The position numbers and the translations under genes were made by a program. From Moringa oleifera (taxonomy: Eukaryota > Streptophyta > Magnoliopsida > Brassicales > Moringaceae), in NCBI GenBank assembly GCA_021397835.1, contig JAJFZO010000579.1:2681001-2745000 (forward strand): DNA of 64,000 nt, written 5' to 3'. Below are positions 47,248-59,265 of this stretch, in pieces. Under the pieces are notes generated by a model. The model saw only the letters and a program-made list of their open reading frames with translations. It made no database searches and had not been told where the DNA came from. Position 1 is the first letter of the stretch. Each line of letters opens with the position of its first letter.

Positions 47248-47599
47248 TAGGGGTTTGGGTCCTGCTATGCCTTTCCCTCCCCCTGGTTCGAGCTGGAGAG
47301 AGTGAAGTGGGAATTAGACAGATTTGGGACTCGGGTTGTGCTTTTATATCATTTTGCATTTTCTTAGAGATAAGTGTGATCGGATCCGTCAAGACCGCCA
47401 TTGCTGTTTTGTAATGACGGGTACCGTTTGGGCCTAAAACTAATCGTAGGCCCAACCGACTTCCTTATTTGGTCCATGGAAATCATAATCGGATGGGGAG
47501 TGAAAGTCGGGCTTAAACCATTCTTATTCGGATCAAATAAACAAGCCGATAAGCAGATGGAAAGAGATGACAACACAAAAAGAAAAATTTGTATTCATG

Positions 47600-48200
47600 T
47601 GATAAATAATATTTATTTATATTAAAATAAAAAATATATAAATTTTAATATTTATCATATATTACTAACTAAATTTTTATATTTAAAAAATAATAAATAA
47701 AATTTTAATTTATCAATTTAATATCAACTTAGACATTAGTTCAATTGAATATGAAAAATTAAAAGTATTTTTGCTATTGAAATATTTTAAAAATAATTCA
47801 AACGAATTTTTTACTTTATTTTGATCCATTTCTCAAATTTGAATAATTTTTGATATAGTATATATTTTTATAAATTTTTAAAATTTTTGACAATATAAAT
47901 TAAATATAATATACATATTTAGTATTCAAAAATTTTTAAAACTTTTTATGGTGACAGATTTAATTTTTTTGTATCTATAAAAAAATTTAAATTAAAATTT
48001 ATTATATAAGATTTCTAATTTAAATATTTTTTTATTTTTAAATTTTTGGATACAATTTAATTTAATTTAAATTGATAGATTAAGATTCGATTTTATTAAT
48101 TTTAAAATATAAAAATTTGATTAGTAATATCATATAAAATAAATATTAAGATCTTATATAAAATTTGTCCTAAATATTACTTAAAATTAGAATAAATTCT
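47600..48200. repeat. Copy of the AT-rich dispersed repeat upstream of PRP8
   Basis: 47755-47810 matches the tttttgctattgaaatattt block. 47820-47965 matches the following blocks (tcaaatttgaataattttt, then a tail resembling ttttatggtgacaga). The order is the same as at 2281-2615 and 19675-19983. Confidence 0.6.
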
Positions 48201-49419
48201 CATTTTTATCATTAAAAGATTTTTTTTTCTTTAAGAATAACTTGAATCCATATTTTGATTTCTTAATACTTGTTTCCTAGGCAATACCAAAATATCCTCA
48301 TGTTATTAGTTGTTGGGAATACCTTTACCCATGAATGGAAACAAACAAAAAGAAAGCTACAAGATTGTGTACTCTTTTCTCTCACATTAGTTTTGTATCT
48401 TCTTTTTCAACACTTTTTCTTTTTTTTTTTTTTGTCGGAATGATATCTTTGAGTAATTATGTGTCGCTAAATTTGATTGGATTCTTTAGAAACACAAAAA
48501 GCTTTCTTAACTTCTGAAAGCATAAATCTTGAAACTTTTTTACTTTTTAATTTGACTGCATTTGAGTTTGAGGTATATTTTTGTTCTTAAAGTACATTGA
48601 AGATATGTTTTCCGTCAATGTCACCTAAATAGTTCATGGTGCAACCACCTTATTATATTTTTATAATTTCACACTGATAAAATGCATCAATTCTATACCA
48701 TTGTGTAGGATAATTTTCGTATTATAATTTCGCACCATTAACATTTAGTTTTATTTCCACCACTTTGAGATTACGTTGTCACGCCAATTTTTATTTTTGC
48801 ACACATTTTCATTGTTGCACAAATTGTTTAGGCATATTAGCACCATTTTTTTTAACATGTTCATATTATTTTAATGTATTGTTTTTTGTGTTAATGCATA
48901 TGTTCGCACCATTTTGCATGAAATTAGTATTTTTTTATAATTTGAGGATGACAATATCAAGAGTTGTAATAATGTATAATAAGTGCTACATAAAATTAAA
49001 AAATAATAATTATATTGAAAAAAGTGTCAAACAAGAACCCAAAATTTCAAAGTTAAAACTGGTTTCACCGATGCACAATCGTTGAAGAACATTCGGTCAT
49101 TTCGTTCAAGTTGATTTTTTCAAGTTTGACACTTTATTGTGCAGGTGGCTTAAACATAAACTAATTAAACACATATTGAGATAACATCTGATGATGATGT
49201 TGATTTCATGTGGCTACATAATAGTTGTATTCTTGAAATTTTCGTAGATTAAGTGTCATTAGATATTGATCCATCAACTAATGAACACATGAGATATGGT
49301 GTATACGGTGACGAGGCGCCTAAAAGATATGGTTATTTTAATTCTTGCATTCACAATAATCAAGTGAGTAAAACAATCCTAACTATGCAACCTCAATCCT
49401 CTCATTAATGTCATTATTC
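48201..49419. other. Spacer rich in ttgcacca motifs
   Basis: No gene was recognised. Between about 48640 and 48930 the words gcaccatt, gcaccattttt and ttgcaca recur many times. Similar words return at 51820-52060 past the Mutator-like relic, in the same sense, so they may be sub-terminal repeats of that element. A poly-T run lies near 48419-48434. Confidence 0.35.
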
Positions 49420-51500
49420 AGGTATGGAGCAAAAATGTCTACCCGAGGAACACCTTCAGAATATGGTCACCAATTTAAACATGATTGATGTTATGAGTTA
49501 TAATGTTAGGTGCGATTATCCAATTTTTGATACTCAAAGGATCGATGAAGAAGTTCATGACACTTTCTCTAAAATAGCTCAAAAGAATTATCGACTAAAA
49601 TCAAAATTAGAATGAAAATTAGAATCAGAACAATAATCAGGATCACAATCAGAGTTATAATGTTTTGACCATGTGCTTACTTACGTTGAAGAGTTGATTA
49701 ATACTATTGCAAATAATGTGAATAAATACTTCCAAATAACTTGTGAGCACTTGGTTAGTATTGACGATGTATCGATCACTAGCTTCATGGCTTCTGTTTA
49801 TTCCTTAGCTAGTGGCAACCTTTTTGTAAATAAGAAAGAATTGAAATAAGTTTTAGAATTATATACTTTGATTGAGAAGAGTTTAAAGTGATCAGATCTA
49901 ATAAAAAAGTATTATGAGAGGAAGCTTGTCAATGAAAACTTCACATAATTTAAGTTCAAGATAGGTCATTCTTGATTTGACCCATACTTGCACCAATTAA
50001 AGAAGCTCATCGAAGACACCATTAAATTGATGCTATCACATTGGGTAAGTTGTAAATTAAAGGCTAAGATAGGATGATCGAAAATAAAGTCGAAGGGCAT
50101 GATTGGCGATGTAAAAGAAATATATGGCATTCAAATTCTTTATAGCAAAGCACTGTCACTAACATATGAGAATCCAACTGAATCTTACCAACAGTTACCT
50201 TCTTATTGTTATATGTTAAAATCGTAATCCTATTACTATAATCGAGATACTTACAAATGAAATCGCCAATCTTTATAGACATTTTTTATAACACTTGATC
50301 AATCATGAAGAGGTTTTCAATAATCATGCCAATAATTACTCTACAAAAAACTCGTTTAAAAGTTCAATTTAATGGTGTCATGTTTGTGATTGCATGCAAG
50401 AACAAAAACAAACAAATATATCTTTTTGCTTTTGGGTACAATTCTAAAAACAACACTTTGTAAATGGTTTCTACTTTAACAAAAGAAAATTATCAATCTT
50501 GTTGAGAATTTAATTATTATATCTGATTGAAATGCCAGCATTATAAATGTTATTGCATCAATGTTTCTTCAAGTCACACATGAATTGTGTTCTTAGTATT
50601 TGGTATAAAATATAAAGAACAAATTCAAGAGGAAAGATGTATCATACTATTTTATAAGGTAGTAAGGGCTTACAAGGAAAGTGAGTTTTCTTAATTAATG
50701 CTTGAATTACCAACACATCATCCAACTACATTTGCAAGAAATGAAAAAATGGTCACATATATATTACCTTAAAAGAAAGCATCAAGTGATGACTACTAAC
50801 ATCATAGAAAATTTTTAACTGTTGTCTTTAGTTTGCACACGAGTTATCAATTACCATATTTGCTAATTTTATTAGGGACATGATATAGTAGTGGTTTTTT
50901 TTGACCGACATGAAAAGGTAAAAGCATTGCGGTCACAATTGACTGAATGAGTGCATAATATGTTAAATGAAAGACAGAAAGCTTATCAGTAAATAACCAT
51001 GGTGATTAAAATTTTTTTTGTGAAACATCGGGACAAAAAGTTTGTAGTAAACTTTTGTGAGTATACGTGCACTTGTAATAAGTTTCAGACTGATTCGTTT
51101 CCTTGCTTACATGCATTCACGGCATCAAGTTAATATTATGACATGCTTTTTTTTTTGTTTTATCCCTTAATTATATTGATATTTTGACAATATTATTTGT
51201 ATTTAAGGAAGAAATATAAATGTTATATCTTTGTGTATAAATTACTACGAATAAGGTCACTAAGTCATAATATATTTTGAGCCTATTCATCCTTTTGATG
51301 ATAAATTTACTTAAAAATTTTTAATGAAGTGAGACAAAGAATCGTTCTCCCACTAGTAAATAGCAAAGTAGTCGGTCCACTAAAAAAGCATAGGATATTT
51401 TCTAGCGGTGAGGAATAAGGTAAAATAATGTTCGAACTGTGATCAATATGGACACAACCACTTGACATGTCCTAACTGGCAATTGATTAACACTGATGGT
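49420..51500 (+). mobile_element. Second Mutator-like (MULE) transposase relic
   Basis: Plus-strand frames broken by stops match the MuDR-type transposase order. VKEIYGIQILYSKALSLTYE and PTESYQQLPSYCYML lie at 50110-50220. VQFNGVMFVIACKNKNKQIY lies near 50370. MTTNIIENF lies near 50790. The SWIM zinc finger KFVVNFCEYTCTCNKFQTDS plus FPCLHAF is at 51035-51120. A zinc knuckle CSNCDQYGHNHLTC is at 51430-51475. The DGT catalytic aspartate block appears degraded. It is a dead copy, unrelated to the neighbouring cellular genes. Confidence 0.8.
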
Positions 51501-52992
51501 ACATCAACATGTGTAAATTTTTTAAATATTTTAGATATTTTAAAAAGTAAATAATATAATTGTGGTATTATTGGACACAATTGCCCTACATGTCTTGTCC
51601 TTTTGCTTAGATGTTAGTAAATGAAGAAGTATGTGATTTAAATTTTTCATAAATAGTGTGCTTTCATTTGTTGGTTAGTGGATCTCAATGAATGATTATT
51701 TCTTTTTAGAAGTTTTGAATGTGTGTTGGTATTGACTAGGCAACTTTTTTCATTCTAGGTTATTTGAAATATTCTAAGTTGGATTATAAATTATTAACGA
51801 TGTGTTTCACATATTATCTGAACTATTTTGCACTATTTTTGGGTAGCTTTTGCATCACTTGTGTTTTACTTTAATGCATTGCCTGCAATAGTGGTTTTTG
51901 AACTAAATTTATGTTTACTATAAACATTTTTGCACTATTTATAAAGACATGATCGTACTATTAAAAATATCTTACATCATTTTTAATGTCCATTTTTATC
52001 CCAATATTGATATACTGTTTCACACCATTTGTACATGTTCCTCCACGCTTTTGTGTCATCCATACATACAATTTTAAGTGATTCAAAAGTATTTTTATCT
52101 TTTGATTTTACTTCTCAATTATACTTTGCATTGTAATTTACACTTTAATTTATAAGTAACTACGTGTACAACCAATTTCGTATCTATACTATTGACAAAT
52201 ATCTCAATGGTCAAATTCTTTTAAATTTTAGGTATCTTATCCTCATTTTGTTTGAATAATTTGTTGGCCAACAAATATTTTATAATCTTCAATATATACA
52301 TCTCATAATTTTTACTGCATAATATACAAAATATTTTTATTATTAAATTTTAATAAAAATAAATTAAAAAAGTAAATTTCAATTATGACAATAATTATTG
52401 ACATATTTTGTTTATGTCGCGAATGTTAAACTTCAAAAGGCATTGAAGGACCTTAACAAAAGTCATCACGAGAAGAAATGATCTTACAAATTGATGCTTA
52501 ATTATATTTAAAGAAAAAAAGTTAAGAGAAAATTTTGCATAAACGATGAATAAGTGAAAAAAAAAAAAGCGAGAGAGAGAACTGATTGAAAATCAAATGA
52601 CAGAGAGAAAGTGAGTTTTTGCTAAAAGGCTTAATGTTATTTTCAAATTAATGATAGATTTATAATTTTGAGATAAAAAGTAATAACATTTTTAGAAATT
52701 AAATTAATAAAAAAATCAAATTAGTGATTGTGATTATTTTTAAAATTTTGATTCCACCAATAACGGTCCCTTTCCCCCACAAGGAAACAACTAACAAACA
52801 AACAGATTCACTCACTCTCGGTTTTCTCTGCTTCCTATAAAGCATGCACGCACGAAGAAATACAAAAAGGAAAAACTCTAGTCTGTACAAGCGTCTCCTG
52901 CTTCTATCGCCGCAGAAAGCACACACACACTTCGACGAAGTAAAGAATCGAACCCTAAAATTGGAAGAAAATTTGGGAGCAAAACGAAGATT
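51501..52992. other. Spacer and SNRNP25-like upstream region
   Basis: AT-rich with repeated gcactatttt words to about 52060, then unremarkable. 52740-52990 becomes mixed, with CA and CT runs that fit a promoter and leader for the gene at 52993. The minus-strand frame 52699-52926 has no family features. Confidence 0.4.
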
Positions 52993-55900
52993 ATGATTAT
53001 GCGAGGCACTATTGGTAAGGAAGAGAGTGAAAATAGTAACGATTATCGAAATTTAAGGGGTTTGATACAGAGGCAGCGGTGCTTGGCTCCGCGGACTCTA
53101 AACGGCGACGGCGATGACGATCAGGATACAGTTGTTGTACAAGGGTTGTCGTACCGGAAACTCCCTCCTCAGCGTCTCATTAAGCTCTCTGTTCTCAAGC
53201 TCGACGGTTCTCTCTTTGGTATGTTTTTGTACTCTCGTTGTTGTTTCCTGTATTTTCTTTATTTTTTATTTTTTTTTATTATTGAGAATTTTGTGAATAT
53301 ATCTTATGTAAATTTTAACAAAATTTTAGGAATTATGGAGGCCTATGTAGTAGTGGTTTCCGTATTTAGTCACGAGAAATAATCGATGGAATTTTTAGAT
53401 TAATATAAGATGCTAGTAGTTCCCTGGAAGTAAAGACGCACATTGCTTTGTTCTTTCTTTTTTCTGGGTTAATTTTTACTTTTGTTAACGATACAAAAGG
53501 TGATTGATGCAAATCAACAAAAGGTTCCAGTGTCTGTTGACTAGCTGAGTGTAGCCACCATCAGTTGGGTTATTTCGAATTTGAGGGTAACGATTTTTCT
53601 TCTATCAAATATGATTTAACAGATGTTCATGTTGCAAAGAATGGTACAGTGGCAGAGCTAAAGCAAGCCATAGAGGAGGTTTTCACTGCGTCCCCAAAGG
53701 AAGGTCAGGGGAAGATTTCATGGTAAAGTTATGTCTTGTTAATTAACTTTCTGACTATGGATAGTAGAGCCATTTCATTTAATACCATCTTAATATGGTT
53801 TTATTTTTATTTAATAATTTCATTTTCATTCCATGCTTGTAGGTCTCATGTGTGGGGCCACTTTTGCTTGTGCTATCAAGGACAGAAGCTAATTAATGAT
53901 AAGACATGCATCCGAAATTTTGAGATCAAGGATGGTGATCAGGTATTTTATCTTCACTTTTCTTATCTTTAAGTGAAAATGAGTGAATGAATGTAGTTGA
54001 TTCTTGGTAATAACATTTGCAGGTGAATCTAGTGTTATAACATAGGATGATTTCTATATTGATCAGCTTAAGTTATGTTGATAATTCTAATATACTCTCA
54101 TGCTTGGCTCTTTTGTTACACTTTAAGTTGGTCACATATCACATATTGTATCTTGTTATGGTATAGAGACATTGGCTTGTCAATAATTTGTCAATCTGGG
54201 TGTATAATACTGAACATTATGCTAATAACAGAATGAGGAAGGAGTGAATCAAATTTTGAAGACTCTGAAAGCTCATTCTCTGTGTTCCCGAGTGTTTCTG
54301 GTTTTCAAAGAGTAATTTTGCGTTCTGGATGAATGGAGGAGATTCAATTGATAATTATTTACACCTGTGACAGTTGGGTGATACAAAATCAAAATGTCCT
54401 GGAATAAATGCATTTGGAATTTATTGATCGCTTTGACCTGTTTACTTCTGAAAGAGAGAAAAATGCATGGAGCCTTAACCAAGATTGAAGAATCTATGGT
54501 TTTGACTTCCTCTATGATACTTAAATTGACTTTCTTTCCAATGGGCTACTGTGACATTCTGATATCAGCTAATTTCTTGTTCCTCTCACCACCCCTGCAT
54601 GCGTTTTTGCCTTCTACTTCTAGACCCTTATACTAAACTAAATTTCCTTCTGGTACTGTGAGGCTCTTCTACTTCAGATATGAGGAAGCACTTAAAAATT
54701 CAATTGATTTGATAATGCAGACTTTTCTTTAATTACTATGTAGAGTGCCAGACTTTAAACAATGATGAGTAAGGAAATGGGTTGTCACTCAAAAGCAATT
54801 ATTTTTTGGTGCCTTTTTTGGTGCCTTTGTCAACATTTATACTTTCCATAATTCAACAGAAGTAGGGATTTTTTCCCACTTTCAGGCTGCCAGATGCAGA
54901 TATGGAAGTTTTAATTTGTATTACAGATTAACTGCTGTCATCCTTCGGTACCTTTGGGTAAAATTTCTTAATGTTTCTCTTTGTTGAACATGCAGCTTCA
55001 TTTCATTCGGCATATGTCCATCAACTATTCACCTTTGAAAAGAAGATCCAAAAAGGAAAATGTTGCTTGCAACCAGTACACAGAGTAAGGATCTCTATTT
55101 GGCTGTTCTTTGTCATTCGTGTACAAGTGCATGTGAGCACTCAGAGACACAAAGACGCACTCAGAACCATGATTAGTTCCTGCCTGTGAGATGACATGCT
55201 GAAAATCAATGTGTTGATAGTAAACAATGCTCATTAGAGGATCTCGTCATGATTTTTCTGTCACTGCCATGCAGTGACATTCTCAGTAGCAATGCTGAGC
55301 ATCCACCATATTAATGCACAATACATGTCGTCTTTGTGAAGCTGCTACTCATATTAGGTAGTTACCATAGTTAAGCTGAAAAATGTATTACCTGGACTGG
55401 TCTAGACATAACAAATTGGAGGGGCAGAAAAGGAAATAAGGAGTCTATGCTTGGACCCAATAAGAGGATATGTCATGACAGTGGACAGTTTTTTTATTGA
55501 TATTACATGCCTTGATAGCATAAAATTTTGACCCCTATCCTTTCCAAATTGAGCACGATTCTTGAGTATGAACATCTTGTTTTCTCCTTTTCTCTTGTTT
55601 TTTTTTTTTTTTTTTTGGGGCCGGGTGGGAAGAATGGGTTAGCAAGTAGCAAAATCAATAGCTTTCCTATATTACCTTTCCTTTTATAAGCAGAAGGTTC
55701 ATCAAGAGTGACATATTTGTTAGAACCTGGTAATTTGATTGAGTACAACTGATATTTCTCTTCTAAACATATCCCATGCACCGTATTAAGTATTTCCCTC
55801 CTGTTTCATGTTCTGATGCTGTGCATATTTGAACAAAAGAACTGATATTTTTTTTTTTGTAAGGCCGTCAACAGGATCAAATGTTATTAAAGAGAATGCT

Positions 55901-56134
55901 CCAGATGATGGTGATGGAAAGGATGACAGTCACAAGGATAGCTCCATTTACTGTCATTATGAAGATCAAGACGAGGTCCCTGGGACAGAGTTCAAGCTAG
56001 CTAATTTCTTGAGAGGTTGGCTCTCGTACTCCAGATTGTGGAGCGTTTCAAGAAGAGGATCAGGAGGCCGGAGCCGTCCTTCCAGATTTTCTCTGCAATG
56101 TTTAGGAGGTGGACCTAGGACAATACAACTTTAA
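52993..56134 (+). CDS. U11/U12 snRNP 25 kDa-like ubiquitin-fold protein, 5 exons
   Basis: Relative of SNRNP25, a ubiquitin-fold component of the minor (U12-type) spliceosome. Exons are 52993-53218, 53623-53722, 53843-53942, 54996-55084 and 55864-56134, giving 261 aa in one frame. Residues about 65-150 form the domain: LSVLKLDGSLFDVHVAKNGT, VAELKQAIEEVF, GKISWSHVWGHFCLCYQGQK, LINDKTCIRNFEIKDGDQ and LHFIRHMSINYS. The C-terminal about 80 residues differ from the human 25K: an acidic stretch (ENAPDDGDGKDD) and then LANFLRGWLSYSRLW plus a basic, Gly/Ser/Arg-rich tail. This makes it the longer plant paralogue (At4g32270-like in memory) rather than the canonical 25K. A role in U12 splicing is therefore only inferred. 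The start is the first ATG of the frame; an in-frame ATG two codons later is possible. Confidence 0.85.
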
Positions 56135-58534
56135 TGCTAATTAGCCAGTCAGAGACAGAATTGAGTGAGCTTAGGTGTATGTCTTTTTTAGCTCAAATTT
56201 TGCCTGAATATATTCTGTCTCAGTCTGCTTTGTTTACTGGTTTAGGCAACCATTCTTCAGTGTAAATGCTTTTCCCTCCCCAGAAGTTCCTTCTGGGAGA
56301 CTGGCTACAACCTGTGAAGAAATCAGCCGAAAAGGAAAGAAGTTTGGATCCAGAGAATGCTCATGCTCAGCCAATAAATTAATAAATAATGAGCACCCAC
56401 ATATTTGATTTGATTTTTATTGATTTTTTTAATAGTTATTAGTTTCATCTAGTTTATTTTTTATTTAATTTTTTATAATTATTATAAAGATTCAATTAAC
56501 TGTATTTTTTATACAAATAATCCATTTCTTTTCAATTATAATTAAAATTAGTTTTTAATTTAAATAAATAAAATTAAAAAATACTATTAACAAGAATATG
56601 TCAGATTCTTTAAGAATTATTTCTCAATGTTTGAGGATTTTGTATGTCAACTTTTAATTTTGATTTGAATGTTTAATCTTGTGATCTGGAAACTTGCAAG
56701 ATCCAATAATTGTTTTATAATATAGTAAAGAAAGCATGTCAAATTCACGAATTTATTAATTAATACAAGACAGATTTAGGCATGCTGGTATAATATATTC
56801 TCCTCCATTTTTTTAAAGAGAGAATAAAACAATTAGCTTTTATTGCTAATTATTTCTTAACTTTCTTTAAATGATTTTTATAAATCAATTTATTGTTTTC
56901 AAAATTCTTAAATTTTACAAAATTACAAGTCAGAGTGGAGCATTGCCTCTCCACACACGTGCAAGAGCCAATAGTGTGGCAGAGTAACACGTGTCCACAA
57001 AAAGATCTTTTCCTAGGATGCATGGCGAAGTGGTCAAGAGACTCGAGAGGACAGAGAGAGCGCCATCAGGTAACGAACTCACCTTAACTCTTGTTGAAGT
57101 CGTCCTCTTCTTCTGACGATCCAACTTGCCGACTTACCATCTAGTTCTATCTCTCTCTCTCTCTTGGTGAGTTTTCTTTTTATGATTTTCTTTTCCTAGA
57201 AACTGCGGGAAAAATGAAGAGAACTGGGTATTGAATTTTTAATTTTTAATTTTTACTGAAAAAGGAAACCGAAAAGGTCAAATTTTTGCGGACTGTTTGA
57301 ATCCACTTCTTCTATGTGTTTGAATTTAGAAATTAGTCCTGTGTATGCTTACAGGTTTATATGCATGGACATGGACGTTATTGTTTTATCATTACAATTT
57401 TTTTAGTAGTTGGTTTGGTTTAGATGAATTACATTAATAGCTAAAAGAAACAGGGTTGAAATTTGAAGATTTTGGTGGATATTGTATACTAAGCTCAAAC
57501 AGGCGATTCCTAGTATGTCGTGTTTCTTTATGGACGAAATATCAGGATATGAATTCTTTTCAAGATTAGACCCATAGTTGTGGTGCTCGCATTGCTTAAT
57601 GAAGGAGGTAGAATAGATGGTGAACTACATAGTCTTGGAGTTCCTTTTCTTCTTCTTTTTGAACCTGCTATTAGCATAACTGTGTAGTTAGTTGATTGCT
57701 CTTGCCTTAGGTGTTTGTGGATATTGAGGCTGTTTTGATTGGTAATGGTTCTTTGCCCTAAATGTAGAGTTGGGTGGAGGGTAGCTCAGAGTGATGTTTT
57801 ATTTTGAATGAATTTCTCTGAAAGGTAATTACAATTAAACACAGCAAACCAGGAGATCTTTTTTTCTGGTGTCATTTTCTATGTTTACAATATGAGAACC
57901 AATGGCCTGATGAGCTTCTGAATTAAAGATTCCTGCAGGACTTCATGTACTTTGTACTGAATGGTTTGTTGATTATCTAAAGTCTAATATTGTGATTCAG
58001 ATTCATTATTGAGCAAATGGTATCCTTGATCAATAATAAGATGTACTAATACTTGCTTGAATTGCTTTGTTTCCTAGGCTATTGGGGGAGAACTTCAAGC
58101 TGTAAATATTAACGAAAAATAAAAATTATAATGAAATGGGAAAAATTACTTGATTATATGTCTCCTGGTTCTTGTGTGATATTATTGGCACTATTCAAGA
58201 TGCCAACTTAATGATGCACTTGAGGCTGATGAAATTGGTATTTTAAATCTGTGTTGATCCAAGTAGCTTTGCTTAAGCATTCTTAATTTTTAGATTTTTT
58301 GCTTACAAGATTAACGAATGGTCCAAAGTTCAATTATTCAGTGATGGACACAATAATTTTGTATATAATTGGTAACATATTAGTCTTCGGGTTTTATTCT
58401 AGATGGATGATAGAGCAAAAAAAACCTCTATTCGTGTTATCCTCTCTTGCTTAATGCTTGACTATGTCGACTTTGATGGACTCCTTGCTGATTTTTTATT
58501 TTTTATTTTTGGCCCTCCTAACTTCATAGGACAA
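56135..58534. other. Spacer and KOC1-like 5' region
   Basis: 56135-56350 is probably 3' UTR of the SNRNP25-like gene and 56400-56930 is AT-rich. From about 56930 the sequence is mixed, with a CT-repeat at about 57152-57166 typical of a leader. Splice-like sites (ttctag at 58397-58402 and ttcatag ending at 58529) suggest a non-coding first exon near 57000-57200 spliced to the coding exon. The exact leader is unresolved. Confidence 0.45.
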
Positions 58535-59232
58535 ATGGCTCGACGGATTAGGGCACCTCAACCTGCAGCTGCCTTTGAGTATGAGCTGTTTGAAGGAGAT
58601 CCTGACCACCTTAGAACTGTTGTGGCAACACCTACTCAGATTAGCCCATGGATTGATCCTAACTCATTGAAACTTAAGCATAGAATTGGGCGTGGCCCCT
58701 TCGGTGATGTTTGGTTAGCTACTCATCATCAGTCTGCTTATGATTTTGATGAGTATCATGAAGTAGCTGTGAAGATGTTGCATCCATTGACAGAAGAAAG
58801 CACCCCAACGTTTGTTGATAACTTTGAAGAGCTATTTCTGAAATGCAGAGAGCTCCAAGATGTTTGTTGGTTGCATGGTATCTCAGTTATAAATGGAAAG
58901 GTGAGTTTTCAAGTTAACTTTTCTTTTTCTGAGTTGTATAATGTAGCTTCTGTCTTCTTGATGGAACATTGAGATTTATGGAAATTTTTGGTTTGCCTAA
59001 GGTGCTCTCTTTTCTCTGTCATTGTAGAGTAACACCAGATGTAAACTAGACTTCTGGAATTTCTGAATAATTTACGTGGTTTATAAATGGGATGTTTCCT
59101 ATATGCATATGTTTCTGAGGTGGCAAGATGTTTCCCACATGCAACCCTTGTATGCCCAAACGGGTCTTAATGACAGCACATTGCATGTTGAGATGTCATC
59201 TCAGCTTGTGTTTGCAGCCATGAATATGTGCA

Positions 59233-59265
<33 letters not shown>

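Noticed and set aside
48201..49085. Plus-strand frames at 48335-48517 and 48765-49085 as genes
   Set aside because: Composition is F/L/C-rich from T-rich DNA, with no domain features, and they flank a transposon relic.
58403..58534. Upstream in-frame ATG of the KOC1-like kinase
   Set aside because: The extra 44 codons look like translated intron (T-rich run, then an acceptor ttcatag) and are not part of the family N-terminus as remembered.
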